A stretch of 64,000 nt of DNA from assembly GCA_033297205.1 (NCBI GenBank), contig MU859143.1:62001-126000 (forward strand), written 5' to 3'. Both the position numbers and the translations under genes were made by a program. The notes below the pieces were generated by a model. That model was not told the origin of the DNA and searched no databases. It was given only the letters and a program-made list of their open reading frames with translations. This DNA comes from Pseudoneurospora amorphoporcata. Lineage: Eukaryota; Ascomycota; Sordariomycetes; Sordariales; Sordariaceae. Positions 35,746 to 47,098 of this stretch are shown in pieces (position 1 is the stretch's first letter; the number at the start of each line of letters is the position of its first letter).

Positions 35746-37997
35746 ATGCTCGACGAAAACTTAACTGAAAAGAGAGAGGATCCCCTCACTGGGGAGAAGA
35801 AAGAGAACCCCATCACCGGCGAAACGGGTCCTGGTACCGGCCTTAGGGATCTCCTGCCTCTTCCCGCTGAAAATGCCAATGACATTCTGCAATCCAAGAA
35901 GGCCTTCGACAAGTCGGCAGGCGGTCTCCAAGATGGTCACACGATAGGCCATGAGCTGGCCACCGAGGACCACAGGCTAAAGGGCGCCGCCCAGCTCGAG
36001 AGCGAAAAGGAGGTTCGCAATCTGGGCTGGAACGAACCCAAGCAGGACATCGCTGCCCCTCTGGTCGGCGGCATCGACAATGAGGAGCTGTGGATGCTCG
36101 TCCGCCGCTTCAACAAGGCAAGTAACCATTGCTAAGGTACCTTAGCTAGTTGGTTGGAAGTCTAACACTTGGCACAGCAAATCATCCATACCAAGGCAGT
36201 CTACACTCCCGTGCCTGGTGGTCTGGACCTCAACACGGCCGAGGAGGAAGAGTTCTCTCCCGACAAAATGCGCGCTAACATCGAGCGTCTCTACACCTCC
36301 GTCGTCGTTAGCATCCTCGCCGCCGTCAAGCACGTTGCCCGTCTTCGGTCCTGGCGCGAGAAAGAGCGGACGGCCTGGTTTGCCGGAGTCTATTTCACTG
36401 CCTGGCTGTTTGACTTCATTATGCCCCTCATCACCGGCGTGATCATTGCGCTGATCCTTCATCCCCCCACACGCGAGCTGATGTTCCCGCCCGCACCCGT
36501 CGCCCTTGTTGACACCAAGACTGGTGGTGTGCAAAAGCCTTGGGCTGGTACCCTCGGTAGCAAGGATAGTGCTACGGGTGCTCCTGAGAATCACAAGGGT
36601 GAAGCGGTTGAGCAGGAAGCTGATAACTTGGTCCACGGACTCGCTGAGCTTGCTGTCAGCAGTGCGGCTGGTAAACATCCTGCGGGAGATGGTGAGTCTT
36701 ACGACACCTTGTTGTTCGTTCCTCTCTGGCAACCAGATTGCTAACAAAAGGAAATTACAGCCCAAGATAAGACCAAGAAGCCCATGGAGCTGGCCATGTG
36801 GGCCAAGCTTCGACCTTTCATGCAGGTACTCGGCAACATCAGTGATAACTATGAGCGTCTCGCCAAGTACGTACTCTAGTCTCTTGCCCTTCCTCACCTG
36901 CACCAGCTATGACCGTTGAATATGTAACTTACCGATCTCCCAGCGCCCTCTCTCCCACCCCTCCCTTCCCACAGGACACCCACCGACTGCGCCTCGCCAT
37001 CCTCGTAATCCCCCTCTTCGGCCTCTCCCTCTTCGTGACCTCCTACATGTTCGTCAAGTCCCTCACCTTCGGTGTCGGCTTCGGCATGTTCGGTGACCCC
37101 GTCATCCAGTCCGGCATGGAATACCTCAACCGCGTCGTGCCTGACTGGAAGAAACTTCTCGAGCTACGCAACACCATCCTCAAGGGCGTCCCCACCAACG
37201 CCCAGTTAACCCTCACCCTCCTGCGCATCGGCGAAGCCAACAAAGCTCCTCTCCCGCCTCCCCCTCGCATCGTCGAACAACCCGTCCAAGATCCTGCCAA
37301 CCACCCGCCAACCCTCGACTCCGAAGCCCAGATGCGCGCCGAGGGCGCCGCTTACCCCCTCGAGGCTTCCGCTTCCGAACTCGACGAAGCAGCGCACACT
37401 GATCCCAAGGACAGCCTGCGAGAAGCCGGCTTCGACGTCGACTCCCACTCCAAGAACAAACAGACTAAGAAATCCAACAAGGTTTTGGGCTGGGTCAGGA
37501 ACGTCACGGCGGGTCTAGTCCACACCGGCGGCGCCACCGATCACGTCCGCGCCAAGCTGGGCTCGCACCACGCCAAGGATCGACTGGATGTCGTGCCATC
37601 CAAGCACGAAGTCCCCGTTTCGGGGCCAGTCAAATTCGATTGCCGCTTTGACGGCAAAAAGGGACATTGCTACATCAGCACGGTAGCTACCATCCCCTCG
37701 GTAGCCTTTGCGGTGGGTAAAGACGAAGGTACGACAGTCATTGCGGGCAAGGAGAGAGAAGACATCAAGCCGGTGTGGACGGTGGCGGTGGCGGATATTA
37801 CCGAGCTAAAGAAGGTGGGCGGCTATGGATGGAAGGCCAAGATCGTGGTGGATTGGAGCATGGGGCGCGAAGTGAAGGATGGGTTGGAGATTGTCACGAC
37901 GGAGGGCAAGAGGTATAAGATTACGGCTGTGCCGTTGAGGGATGAGCTGTTTAACCGGTTGGTGGCGATGGGAGGGCAGAGGTGGGAGGCTTGGTAG
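35746..37997 (+). CDS. DUF3292-like integral membrane protein
   Basis: Fungal membrane protein of unknown function. Exons 35746-36117, 36178-36691, 36761-36866 and 36944-37997 (stop TAG) give 681 residues. Intron 1 begins GCAAGT after CAACAAG, a GC-AG intron; introns 2 and 3 are GTGAGT...TACAG and GTACGT...CCCAG. The hydrophilic N-terminus holds repeated EDPLTGEKKENPITGE. The conserved core is NEELWMLVRRFNKQ. Membrane segments are at about residues 205-230 (WFAGVYFTAWLFDFIMPLITG and following) and in exon 4 (LRLAILVIPLFGLSLFVTSYMF; LTFGVGFGMFGDPVIQ). The C-terminal 150 residues form a compact beta-rich region (HCYISTVATIPS, WKAKIVVDWSMGREVKDGLEI). Family name is recalled from overall organisation and may be wrong; the gene model itself is secure. 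Confidence 0.8.
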
Positions 37998-38300
37998 ATT
38001 ATTTCTTGTTGTTTTTCACGTTCGTCGTCTTTGTTGTTATTTTACTTTTTTTTTTTTTTTTTTTTTCCTCCTGTGTTTACCTAGGGAATTATATGGAATC
38101 GTCAAGGAAGGAAAAGAAAATGAACTGTAAGAAAAGAACCAGGAAGATGGATTGTAGAGAGAGAGATTGTAGTTTTCTTTTTGTTGCGTAACCACATGAT
38201 GAATGTTAGCCAGCAAGCAAGCAAGCAAGCATTTTATCTCTTCATAAGCAACAATTCCGGCCACCATCAAACAACCAATGATATGGCAGCATCTTAGGCT
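37998..38300. other. 3' region and tRNA upstream flank
   Basis: Contains a T21 run (38046-38066) and an (AGCA)n repeat (38211-38229) between the membrane protein stop and the tRNA-Lys gene. No gene. Confidence 0.7.
38211..38229. repeat. (GCAA)n tetranucleotide repeat
   Basis: Perfect GCAA/AGCA repeat of 19 nt, about 70 nt upstream of the tRNA-Lys gene. Confidence 0.9.
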
Positions 38301-38373
38301 GCCCGGCTAGCTCAATCGGTAGAGCGTGAGACTCTTAATCTCAAGGTTGTGGGTTCGACCCCCACGTCGGGCT
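38301..38373 (+). tRNA. tRNA-Lys (anticodon CUU)
   Basis: 73 nt without an intron. Acceptor stem GCCCGGC pairs with GTCGGGC (one G-T pair), discriminator T. D-arm TAGCTCAATCGGTAGAGC is the A box. The anticodon stem TGAGA/TCTCA encloses loop CTCTTAA with anticodon CTT at 38334-38336. The T-arm GTGGG-TTCGACC-CCCAC is the B box. All parts of the cloverleaf are intact. Confidence 0.97.
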
Positions 38374-39104
38374 CAATTCCCGATGTTCCTCTTGTAGGAC
38401 AGCATCTTCTTTTTGACGCTTTTTGGTTCCTTTCCGTTTTGATGATTTTACTTGTCCATTTTATATTGTTTTCCTCGGTGCTTGCATAGGTATGTGATGT
38501 GGGCTGCGACAAGTTTAGTCTAGGCTCGAGCGCTAGCCTGCCTGACTCGGGTAGTAATGAATGGTGTAAACAAAAGCCCCTGAATAAGTACTTTGAGGTA
38601 CCTAGCTAGAGTAGAGAAAAAAAAAAAAAGAAAATGATCGCTTGGGGGGATGTTTTGACTGGCTACACTAAGGTATTTACCTTATGTACAAAAAGGCACA
38701 TGTACCAGACCTCTATTATAATCCTTCGTGCTTAGGGTACATAGTAGGTAGGTACAGATACACGTCAAGTCCCAAAATCCCAATTTCTTCGAAGAGTCCG
38801 TAGGTTATTAAATGCCAACCATCCACCTATTTTCTCTACGTTTCATTTAGTACGCCTGCCTGCCCTCTGCTTGCGGGGGTTCAGTCTACCATGTCCACGC
38901 AGCATGTCCATGCTCAAGTCCAAATAAACCTTTGAATTTTTTGTTCCCCGTCCGGTAAGTGCCTTCGAACTTCCAGTCGTGACCTATATCTATCTGTCTG
39001 CCTCTTTACAATGCTTGATCCCCCGCACTACTCCAGCATCTCCAGTTGCTGATGAATCATGACCACGTCGGGACTGTATCTCCACTAGACAAGTCAATTG
39101 ACCA
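38374..39104. other. Intergenic after tRNA-Lys
   Basis: 731 nt, no gene. TAGGTAGGTAC word near 38742-38754 and an A run near 38618-38630. An open frame antisense to the tRNA is only a shadow. Confidence 0.65.
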
Positions 39105-41990
39105 TCAGATCCTATCACCACCACTAGACCAAACCCCACCCCCCGTAGGCCAAACAGGTCTCAATCCCGCATCCACACACTCCCAATACTCGCGATTGAC
39201 CGCGTACTTCACCGCCGTCTCGATATTATTACTATGGCAGAAGGCCGTGATAGCATTGATGTCTCTCGTCTTTTGGCTAGGCGTGCGCGAAACCACTTGG
39301 AGGGCGCTGGGAGAGTAGAATTTGGCTGTTGTTGCTGTTGGTGAACATGTGTAGCGGGTGGTGTTTGGGACGGTATTGGGGGTTATGCCGGGGAAGGTTG
39401 TGCTCCGAGGAATACCGCCGGTGCCGGTGTTGGTGAGAGGGATGTTGGGAATGTTCGTTGAGTTGATGGTCAGGTTCGTGGTGCTGCTGTTACTGTGGTT
39501 GGAATGTTTGGTGTGGTGATGGTTGGAAGAGGTAGACGTAGAAGGGCGTTGAGTTTGACTCTGACCACCAGAGGGAATGTGAGCCTTAGATCGGGGCTGG
39601 CCTCGCGTAATCAGCTGGCGGAACCAAGAGGTTCGTCTTTGGTGTGTCTGGGAGACAGCCTTGCTACTGCAAGTCTCTCCCTCCCTAGCTCCATGGACCT
39701 TCTTCGTTGGGTTCTGATCCCGACTCTCCCGTAGCTCTCCAGGCTTGTCATCGTAGCTTTTGCGCACATCATAACCCAACTCTTGCACCCTCTTCTCCAC
39801 CTTGTAGACGTCGCTCATCAAGAGTCTCCTGCACCGCTTCGCGGGAATGACATCCACGCCCAGCGATGACAAATACCGCTGAAACGACGATTCAGGGCCA
39901 GGGTCGCAGGAAGCCTCAGGGGAATGTTTGGCTTTGCTGCAGTAGCCACCGCCACCTTTGGCACCGTTCAAGTCGTGGAACAAACCTGAGGGCTGTTCGC
40001 CCGAGTCAACGACGTAAAGCGTCTCCAGACGGAGGACCTGGCGTAAATGCACCGGGAGGTTGGCTCTCGCCCAGATGGCCGACTGGGCTCGTTGGCGGCC
40101 GATTTCGAGAACCTGAAGGGCGCAGGTCAAGGGGTCGATGAGGTAATAAGAGAGTCTGGCCTTGTCGGGGAGATTAGGATTGGTGGCTCGCCAGTGAGTG
40201 GTAACGTCACGGATCCAGTCCGATGTTGTGCGAGAGATTGTTAGTTTGAATGGACGCTTGGTGGATGGCGCGGACTCGGTGGTTGAGGCCGAGGAAGCTT
40301 GAGAGAAGACGGTAGAGGTAGTGGTAGCCAGGGTCTCAAGACTGGACTCCGAAGGGGAAGTGGAAAGCGTTGGTGAAGGAGTAGTCGATAATGTCGACGA
40401 GGATGATGATGCGGAAGAGGATGCCAGACTACCACGTCTAAGCTCTCCCGGTTTTTGAACGATGTAGAGTTTGGGTGCTTCTACTCCCTGCGATTGACAC
40501 AGCTTGCTGACAACACGGACATCGCGGTCCCATGTCTCTGCGGACGGCGCCGAGAAGAAAAGGACGGAAGTAACGCGAGTAACCGAAGACTCCAAGCCTT
40601 TCTTTGAACTTGTGCTGCTGGTAGGGCTGACAGGAACATATGCCACGGTCCGCTCTCTATGCTTGACCGGGATGTACTGGCCCTGGACAGTATCGGGAGT
40701 CGGAGGAGTGGTAGATGTTGGTGAATCCGTACGACTACCTTTGTTCGCTTCTGCTTTCTTCTTCACGAACTCGGGTTGCTTCCCTAACGCATTGTCGTCA
40801 TCGCCGTTGCTTTCCTCGTCAATCTTATCCTCCGGGGAAAAGCAAAGACTCTCGATGACCTTCATATGGTCAAATGGGCAACTCAGCCTGCTCCTCAAGC
40901 TCAGGCGCGGCTTCTGCAGATGTCCCTGGGCTTGGTTCTGCCTTGGGTTCAGGTCCGGCTTCTTTTGCTGGTCCTTCTCCTGTGCCTCTTCTTCCTCCTC
41001 CTCCTTCTTCTCTTCCTTCTCCTTCACATTCTTCTCCCCCCTTTTCTCCTCCTCTTTTATCTTCTCAACCACCTCCATCCCCCTCCACATCTTCTCCACA
41101 TCCTCCGAACTGACCACCCTCTCCGCCTCAAACCCCAGCATCCTCGCCATCTCCCTGCACCTCGCCTTGTCGTCACCGATCACCAAGGTCCCTGTCACCT
41201 CTTTCTTCCCCATGCTACTACCCTCTTGACCACCTTCACCACTACCTTTCCTGTCTTTCCCCACTTTTGCGGATTGTTGCTGACCCTGAGCAGCCACATT
41301 CCTCAGCAAAGTCCACCTCCCGACAACCTTGTCGCTACAAATCGGCACCTTCAACCCCAACACTCTGGTAAGGGTATTCGCCACTTCCTCTTCCGACGTG
41401 AACTCATTGTCGAATCCATCGTCTCCATATCCCAGACCCGATCTCGATGGTTTAGAAGAAGAAGGTTCCCAAACGATAACAAACGGTATACCAACGGCCT
41501 GCAACCTAGCGATCGTCTCGCCTGCTGACGGCCGGGGAAGGAGGGGATATAGCAGCTTGACTTGGTGCTGTCTAAGCGGATCTGGATGGTAGTTTGACTT
41601 GCCAGTGGACTTTGTTGGATTGATGTTGATGTTCTGATTCGAGGTAAAATCCGATCCGGAGCTCGTATACCCCGAAATGGAGCCGCTATCCGAGACAGAG
41701 ATTAAGGACCAAGTTGTGTCGCTATTGCCGCTGCCGCTGCCAGTATTGGTACTGCTGCTGCTGGAGGTGCTGATACTCGACGGACTGGTGCTGGCCCTGG
41801 GACGGTAGACGAGGGTTGAGACGTGGAAGATGAAGCCTGTTGTTGTCTGTGCTTGTTTCTGTTTCGAGGCCTGCGTCTGGGGTCGTGTCTGGTGTCGTGA
41901 AATAGGCATAGGAAGAGGTTTGTTGGCGCTCGTGGGAGAGGTGTGATTGTCGACGCCAGAGATCGTGACGGTGGGGACTGGGCCGCCCAT
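39105..41990 (-). CDS. Large Ser/Thr-rich protein, possible degenerate HAD (CECR5-like) fold
   Basis: Single long frame of 961 residues from ATG 41990 (MGGPVPTVTISG) to TGA 39105-39107. Structured segments sit between low-complexity linkers. Residues about 155-295 read LPRPSAGETIARLQAVGIPFVIVWEP, then EEVANTLTRVLGL and GTLVIGDDKARCREMARMLGFEAERVV. This order resembles the cap-bearing HAD class IIA proteins related to CECR5/YKR070W. A later block (VTSVLFFSAPSAETWDRDVRVVSKL) resembles the following strand-helix of that family. No DxD nucleophile motif and no GDNPxSD motif are seen, so catalysis is unlikely if the resemblance is real. An acidic/Lys coiled-coil-like linker (EKIKEEEKRGEKNVKEKEE) and a final segment (TAFCHSNNIETAVKYAVNRE) complete it. 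Gene model good, family tentative. Confidence 0.6.
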   Translation of the reverse strand: MGGPVPTVTISGVDNHTSPTSANKPLPMPISRHQTRPQTQASKQKQAQTTTGFIFHVSTLVYRPRASTSPSSISTSSSSSTNTGSGSGNSDTTWSLISVSDSGSISGYTSSGSDFTSNQNININPTKSTGKSNYHPDPLRQHQVKLLYPLLPRPSAGETIARLQAVGIPFVIVWEPSSSKPSRSGLGYGDDGFDNEFTSEEEVANTLTRVLGLKVPICSDKVVGRWTLLRNVAAQGQQQSAKVGKDRKGSGEGGQEGSSMGKKEVTGTLVIGDDKARCREMARMLGFEAERVVSSEDVEKMWRGMEVVEKIKEEEKRGEKNVKEKEEKKEEEEEEAQEKDQQKKPDLNPRQNQAQGHLQKPRLSLRSRLSCPFDHMKVIESLCFSPEDKIDEESNGDDDNALGKQPEFVKKKAEANKGSRTDSPTSTTPPTPDTVQGQYIPVKHRERTVAYVPVSPTSSTSSKKGLESSVTRVTSVLFFSAPSAETWDRDVRVVSKLCQSQGVEAPKLYIVQKPGELRRGSLASSSASSSSSTLSTTPSPTLSTSPSESSLETLATTTSTVFSQASSASTTESAPSTKRPFKLTISRTTSDWIRDVTTHWRATNPNLPDKARLSYYLIDPLTCALQVLEIGRQRAQSAIWARANLPVHLRQVLRLETLYVVDSGEQPSGLFHDLNGAKGGGGYCSKAKHSPEASCDPGPESSFQRYLSSLGVDVIPAKRCRRLLMSDVYKVEKRVQELGYDVRKSYDDKPGELRESRDQNPTKKVHGAREGETCSSKAVSQTHQRRTSWFRQLITRGQPRSKAHIPSGGQSQTQRPSTSTSSNHHHTKHSNHSNSSTTNLTINSTNIPNIPLTNTGTGGIPRSTTFPGITPNTVPNTTRYTCSPTATTAKFYSPSALQVVSRTPSQKTRDINAITAFCHSNNIETAVKYAVNREYWECVDAGLRPVWPTGGGVWSSGGDRI

Positions 41991-42796
41991 GGTAATGACT
42001 TGAGTTGTGATGGCGGACCTGCCGCCCACCTATATCGCCTGTCGCCCTCTGCCTTCTGTCGCCTCCTGCAAGCCTGGGCCCGTAGCCCCGTGAAGTGGGT
42101 GGCGAGGGAGTTGAGGTGGTCGATTTGGAGGGTTTAAGACTGACGGGCGACGACCTGAGGCGACCTGCGATGGTGCGAGTTTCCTGCTTTCGCACTGATG
42201 GGAAAAGATGATGACTCGGAGTGGCGATGCCGAGGGAGGTATAAGTAATCGCTTGTTGATCAGCGTCGCGATATCATCGAACAACTGAAGACCCGTATTG
42301 CTCAGGGCCGCAATAATATTAGCGACGAACAGTTGAAGACCCAGAAATGCTGAATGACGAGGACGGAGGAGTCGAGTAGTGCAGGTTAGTTTGGAGTCTG
42401 TCTCTCTAATCCCCAGTGTGGGAAAATAGATAAAAAAAGGCTGAAACCTGCAACAGTCCTGACCGTCCACACACTGCTCAGGCACCACCCATCGTACTTA
42501 ACTTGCCAGTTGGAACAGTGCGTCATGTCGTTCACTCCAAGTGGAAACGAAACTCGCAGCGGTCGGGGACGACACCGAGACGGAATATTTCAGATGAAAA
42601 AGTCGGGACGAACAGAATACACAACCAAATTGCTGAAACTTCACTTGCTGCGTGCGGCCAGGCCGGGGCTGACGAAAAATAAACATGAAACTGCCACATT
42701 CCAGTAACAAACCTATACCAGGGTGTATTCGCAAACAACAAAAATGATCACCTACCTATCATACACTGCTACACTTGATGATAATCAAACCAAACT
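41991..42796. other. Intergenic between HAD-like gene promoter and aminopeptidase 3' end
   Basis: 806 nt. Contains the promoter/leader of the minus-strand gene at 39105-41990. No separate gene supported; short frames on both strands lack motifs. Confidence 0.6.
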
Positions 42797-45509
42797 TTAG
42801 TACCCATTAGCCTTCAACCAGCTCTTAACACCCTCGGCATCCCTAAGCTTGTACGACGCCCGTCCCCTAATCTTATCCTTGACCTGCTCCAACGTCCTGT
42901 CGAAGCCCTTGGTGCTGACCTTGCTGAAGAAGTCCTCAATCTCCTTGAGCGTCTCGAGATCCGCAAACTTGGGCAAGCTGACGTTGACCATGCGGTCGAC
43001 AAGGATGGGGTTACCGCCGAGCTTGGCGTTGAACTTGTCCCAGTTGTCGCGGAGGTAAGCCCAGAGAAGAGGACGAGCGGTGCGGTTACCGGCCAAGTTG
43101 CCAGACAGAATGTGCATGTCGGCGCCGGGGACCGAGTCTCTGGGGTGAGCGGGGGGCGCAGTGTCAAAGAGGAAGGGAAGGAGGACGTCCTTGATGAGGG
43201 CCTCATCGGTGACCTGGCCGAGGGCCTGAAGGCAGACCTCCTTGCCGTCGATGGCGGGAGTGGTGAACCACTCGTGCTTGATAGCGGCAACGGCGTTGGC
43301 AGCATCCTTCTTGATGGCAGCACGATAGACGGGAAGACGGAGATCAGCAGGGATGGGAGCACCGGTAGGGTTGGCGCGCCAGTCGTTCCAGCGCTTGAAA
43401 GCCTCATCAATGACCTCCTCGTGCGAGTTGGCGACGGCAGTAAGGAGAAGACGCTTGCGAAGGAGAGGAATGTTGTAGTTCTCACCCTGCTTAGGTTCCC
43501 AACCGACCTCCTTGAGAGCCTTGTCAACAAGCTCCAGAGTGAACTTCTCGAGACCCTTCTTGACCTCCTCATCATCACCAAAGATGGACTTTAGAGTGTT
43601 GACCGAGTCCAAAGCCTGGCTAAGAACACGGTAGTGGGTCTCGTTCTTCAGACCCTGGACGAAAGACAGCAGAGCGGGAGTAGTGGAGTTGCCAGCAAAC
43701 GCAAGATCGGCCGCGGAACCAGTGATGAAGATCTTGTCCTCGGTAGTAAGATGAGCGAGCTGAGTGCCCAGAGTCTTGAGACGAGACTCAGGGTAGTTGA
43801 CGCGGTAGAAGCCAGTGGCGTTGGCATTGAGCTGGTAAAAGTCTTGGCTGACGCCGTCGATGGTGGTCTCCTTGGTCTGGAAAGACAGGGGCTCAATATC
43901 CTGGGAGCCAACCTTGCCCTTGAGGGACAGGGGAATCCACCAGGTGGTCTTGTCATCCTCGGGCTTGACATCGCCGGTAGAGAGGAAGCGGGCCTGCTTA
44001 ACCGAAAGAGTCTGATCCTGACCCTCAGTAACGCTGACAACAGGGAAACCAAGCTCCTCGATCCAGGGGCGCATAATGGTGTTGACATCGACACCAGAAG
44101 CCTCGCTCAAGGCGTTCCAGAGAGCCTCAGTCTTGGCATTGCCGTAAGCGTGGCGCTGAAGGTAGAGGGCAATACCTTTGAGGAAAGACTTGATACCAAG
44201 GTGGGAGGCCAACATGCGAATCATGGAGCAGCCCTTGAGGTAGCTGATCTTGTCGAAAATCTGGTTCACATCGAGGGCGTCGCGAACCTCGACCTGAATG
44301 GGGTGCGAAGCGCGGACAGAGTCAAGGAGGAAAGCCTGGTCCATGCCCTCGTTGATGAACTGCGGCCACACCTCCCAGTCAGGGTGGAGGTGATCGACCG
44401 CAAGCCAACCAGCCCAGGTAGCGAAACCCTCGTTAAGCCAGAGCTCATCCCACCAGTCCATGGTAACAAGGTTACCGAACCACTGGTGAGCAAGCTCGTG
44501 GGCAACAACGTAAGCAATACGGTTGCGGAACCTAGCCTCGGAAAGCTTCTCATCAAACAAAATAGCAGTCATGCGGTAGGTGACGAGACCCCAGTTCTCC
44601 ATGGCGCCGTGGGTGAACTCGTGGACAGCCAGGATATCGCTCTTGGGGAGAGGGTAGTCGATCTCGAACTGCTCCGAGAAGTAGTCGATGATCTTGGGGG
44701 CGTGCTCAAGAGCCCACCTGCCCTGCTCCTTGAGGCCGCGGGTGGTGTAGACACGGACGGGGAGCTTCTTGCCATTGTACTCGCGATCAGTAAAGGCCTC
44801 AACGTACTCAAAGTCACCCACAGCCCAGGCAAGGAGGTAGGTGCTCATGACAGGGCTGCGCTCGAAAGAGACAATCTTCTTGTTGGGACCGGCGGGCTTG
44901 GTCTCCTTGATGGGCATGTTGGAGAGGGCGACCTGGTCCTCGGGGATCTCAATGGCAAAATCGAAGGTGGCCTTGAGGTTGGGCTCGTCGAAGCAGGGGA
45001 AGGCGCGGCGAGCATCACACGACTCGAACTGGGTGCTGAGCATGTAGTGGAACTCGTCGTCGCGGGGGACGCTGGCGGCGGCAGGAGCAGCGGGCTTGTA
45101 CTGGGAGCGGTAGAAACCGGCCATGTCGTGGTTGAGCTGACCGGTGAACTCGAGGGTCAAAGAGACATTGTCGGCAACGGGGAGGTCCTCGGCGAAGGAG
45201 ATGGTGGAGCGCTGGGCCTTGGTGTCCTCGGCGAACTGGGTCGACTCCCATGATTGCTGGCCGGCCGTCAACTTGACGTTGAGGAGCTTGATTTCGAGGG
45301 TGTTGAGGACAATGTCCTTGGTGGGCTTGACGAGGTTGCCGTCGATCCTGGATGGTGTCGCAAGTCAGATGGCGTCTGAGAAAAAGCTGGAAAGCTAAAG
45401 CGTACCTTACGGTGCCCTTGTAAGACCACGAGGCGAAGTCGAGGTCACGGATCTCGAGATCATAGTGGGTGGGCTTGAAGTTGTCGGGGAGGATGTCGCG
45501 GTCCGTCAT
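42797..45509 (-). CDS. APE2: M1-family zinc aminopeptidase (Ape2/Aap1 type)
   Basis: Removes N-terminal amino acids from peptides. Exons 45509-45406 and 45347-42797 (intron 58 nt, GTACGC...CCAG) give 884 residues from MTDRDILPDNFKPTHYDLEI; stop TAA. Domain order is typical: N-terminal beta domain, substrate motif GAMENWG, zinc motif HELAHQWFGNLV with the third ligand Glu in ELWLNEGFATW (HExxH-x18-E), catalytic Tyr in DKISYLKGCSM, and a long C-terminal helical ERAP1-like domain ending EGVKSWLKANGY. The frame is open upstream of 45509; ATG 45824 would add 105 residues that are Arg/Ser/Thr-rich with almost no acidic residues, resembling a mitochondrial presequence. Two start sites may give two locations. 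Dense antisense open frames over this gene are codon-bias shadows. Confidence 0.96.
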
Positions 45510-47098
45510 GTTTTCTCGGTGTTTGGCTCTGGCGTGGGCAGAGCAGTAGCGGGATCCAAGAACAAGAAACGGGGGAGGAACAGCCAAAGTGTGAAGTCTG
45601 GGGCGATGGCGAGAAGTAGTTGTTGATCTTGTAGAAGAAGAAGAGTGGAACCAGGAGACAGAAGATGGACGAATGACGAAAGAAGAAGCCAGTGTTGTAG
45701 ACGAGGACGAGGACGAGGACGCTAGCAACGGGCGGGAAGCTGCAGTGCGGGTAATACCATGAGTGCGGGGTGACTTTGGTGTTGTTGTCGTTGTTGTTGA
45801 TAAAGTCCTCGTCCCCGTCCTCATAGTCTTCCACCTCCCAATGGCAACTGTTGTTCTCACCGCCGCCAAATACATGTTGAATCCCAATATCCAATTCCTT
45901 ATCAGATGATCACAAACAGACACTCTGAAGCAAAAGCTCAGTATGCTTCCAATTGCTGTATCAACAGGGGCACGAGTCTCGAAGCTCAACCCTGGAAAGA
46001 CTTTCAAGCTCTGTGTTCATATAACAAGTGGAACCCCACTGCAAATGCAGAGAGTCAATTGGATGACAGAGTGGGATCAGACCGTGTGAAACAGTGAGAA
46101 CTGTCAAATGTGCGGCTTGCGTCGGGATGCACCGAAAGGACCTCTAATGTTGGTGGAGGCTTTTTCCAGTGCTCACGATGCCTGCCCGTTAGGTTGCTAG
46201 AAGCCGCTGATAATAAAAGGAAGAGACGGAGTAATGAGAAATGACAACCTGCAAAAAAGAAAAAGTCAAAAGGCAACTGCCAATTCCGGAATCTCAAGCT
46301 TCGGGAAACATGACAAGAAGGGAAGGCGGGAAGACTGAATCCAGCAGTTTGAGCTTCCTTCCCCTGCTTCCCCTCCTTCACGCGTGGAAGGTGGGGTCCG
46401 TTCAGCTAGACTTCAGACTTTTGACGAGGTCCCGCTTTTAGCGCATAAGGTGGGGTCCGTCAGCTTGAGCCGCGGATCTAGAATGCCGTTCGAGGGAAGT
46501 TGAAGCGATTTGGAGTGTCATGTTAAAATCATAAAGCAATGGAATTCGTCTCTTTGGTGAGAAACAACAAAGGTCCAGGTCAGACCGATGAGCGAATCGA
46601 ACATTGACTTTCAATCATGGGGACTGGAACATATTAGCCCGACATCCCCCATTTGTATACATGGTTTTTTCCATCTCAGTCCTGTTGATAGCGGATTTAG
46701 CCCAAATAAAACCACTGCAGATCCCCATCTCACGATACCAAGCCGACTTAGCGAGAGACCGAATGAACCTTGGCCACGATCCATCCTACCGTACCGTATA
46801 TCTGTTATAGATGATCCCTAGTTTGTCTCCCTCCGCTCATACCCAGGCATATCAAGCTCACTGGCTACCCTCCTATCCATGGTTCGAACCCGTAACCCCA
46901 ACGTCAATGTACGTTAGAAGATCAAAGATGAAACCAGGCGGAAAGGGAAAAACGCATCAATGGCAGAACTGCAGGAGCAATACGCACAGACCCGAGACGC
47001 TCTCATGAACTTACCTGCCTGCTCTGCTTCCCTCACTCTCCAGAACACATGGTTTCTCACTCTCAGCGAGGGAAAACTCTCCCAAGCAGTTTTCCCTC
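45510..47098. other. Aminopeptidase upstream region and intergenic
   Basis: 1.6 kb. The part 45510-45824 may encode the optional N-terminal extension of the aminopeptidase. The rest has no supported gene. GGTGGGGTCCG(T)TCAGCT occurs twice at about 46389-46405 and 46449-46464, a short direct repeat. A lone GGTTCGAACCC (about 46879) resembles a tRNA B box but has no tRNA around it. Confidence 0.55.

Noticed and set aside
43634..45253. Plus-strand open frame of 539 codons antisense to the aminopeptidase
   Set aside because: Mirror of strong codon bias in the real M1 gene; no motif, and the minus strand carries all catalytic residues.
46870..46895. GGTTCGAACCC resembling a tRNA B box
   Set aside because: No A box, acceptor stem or cloverleaf on either strand around it.
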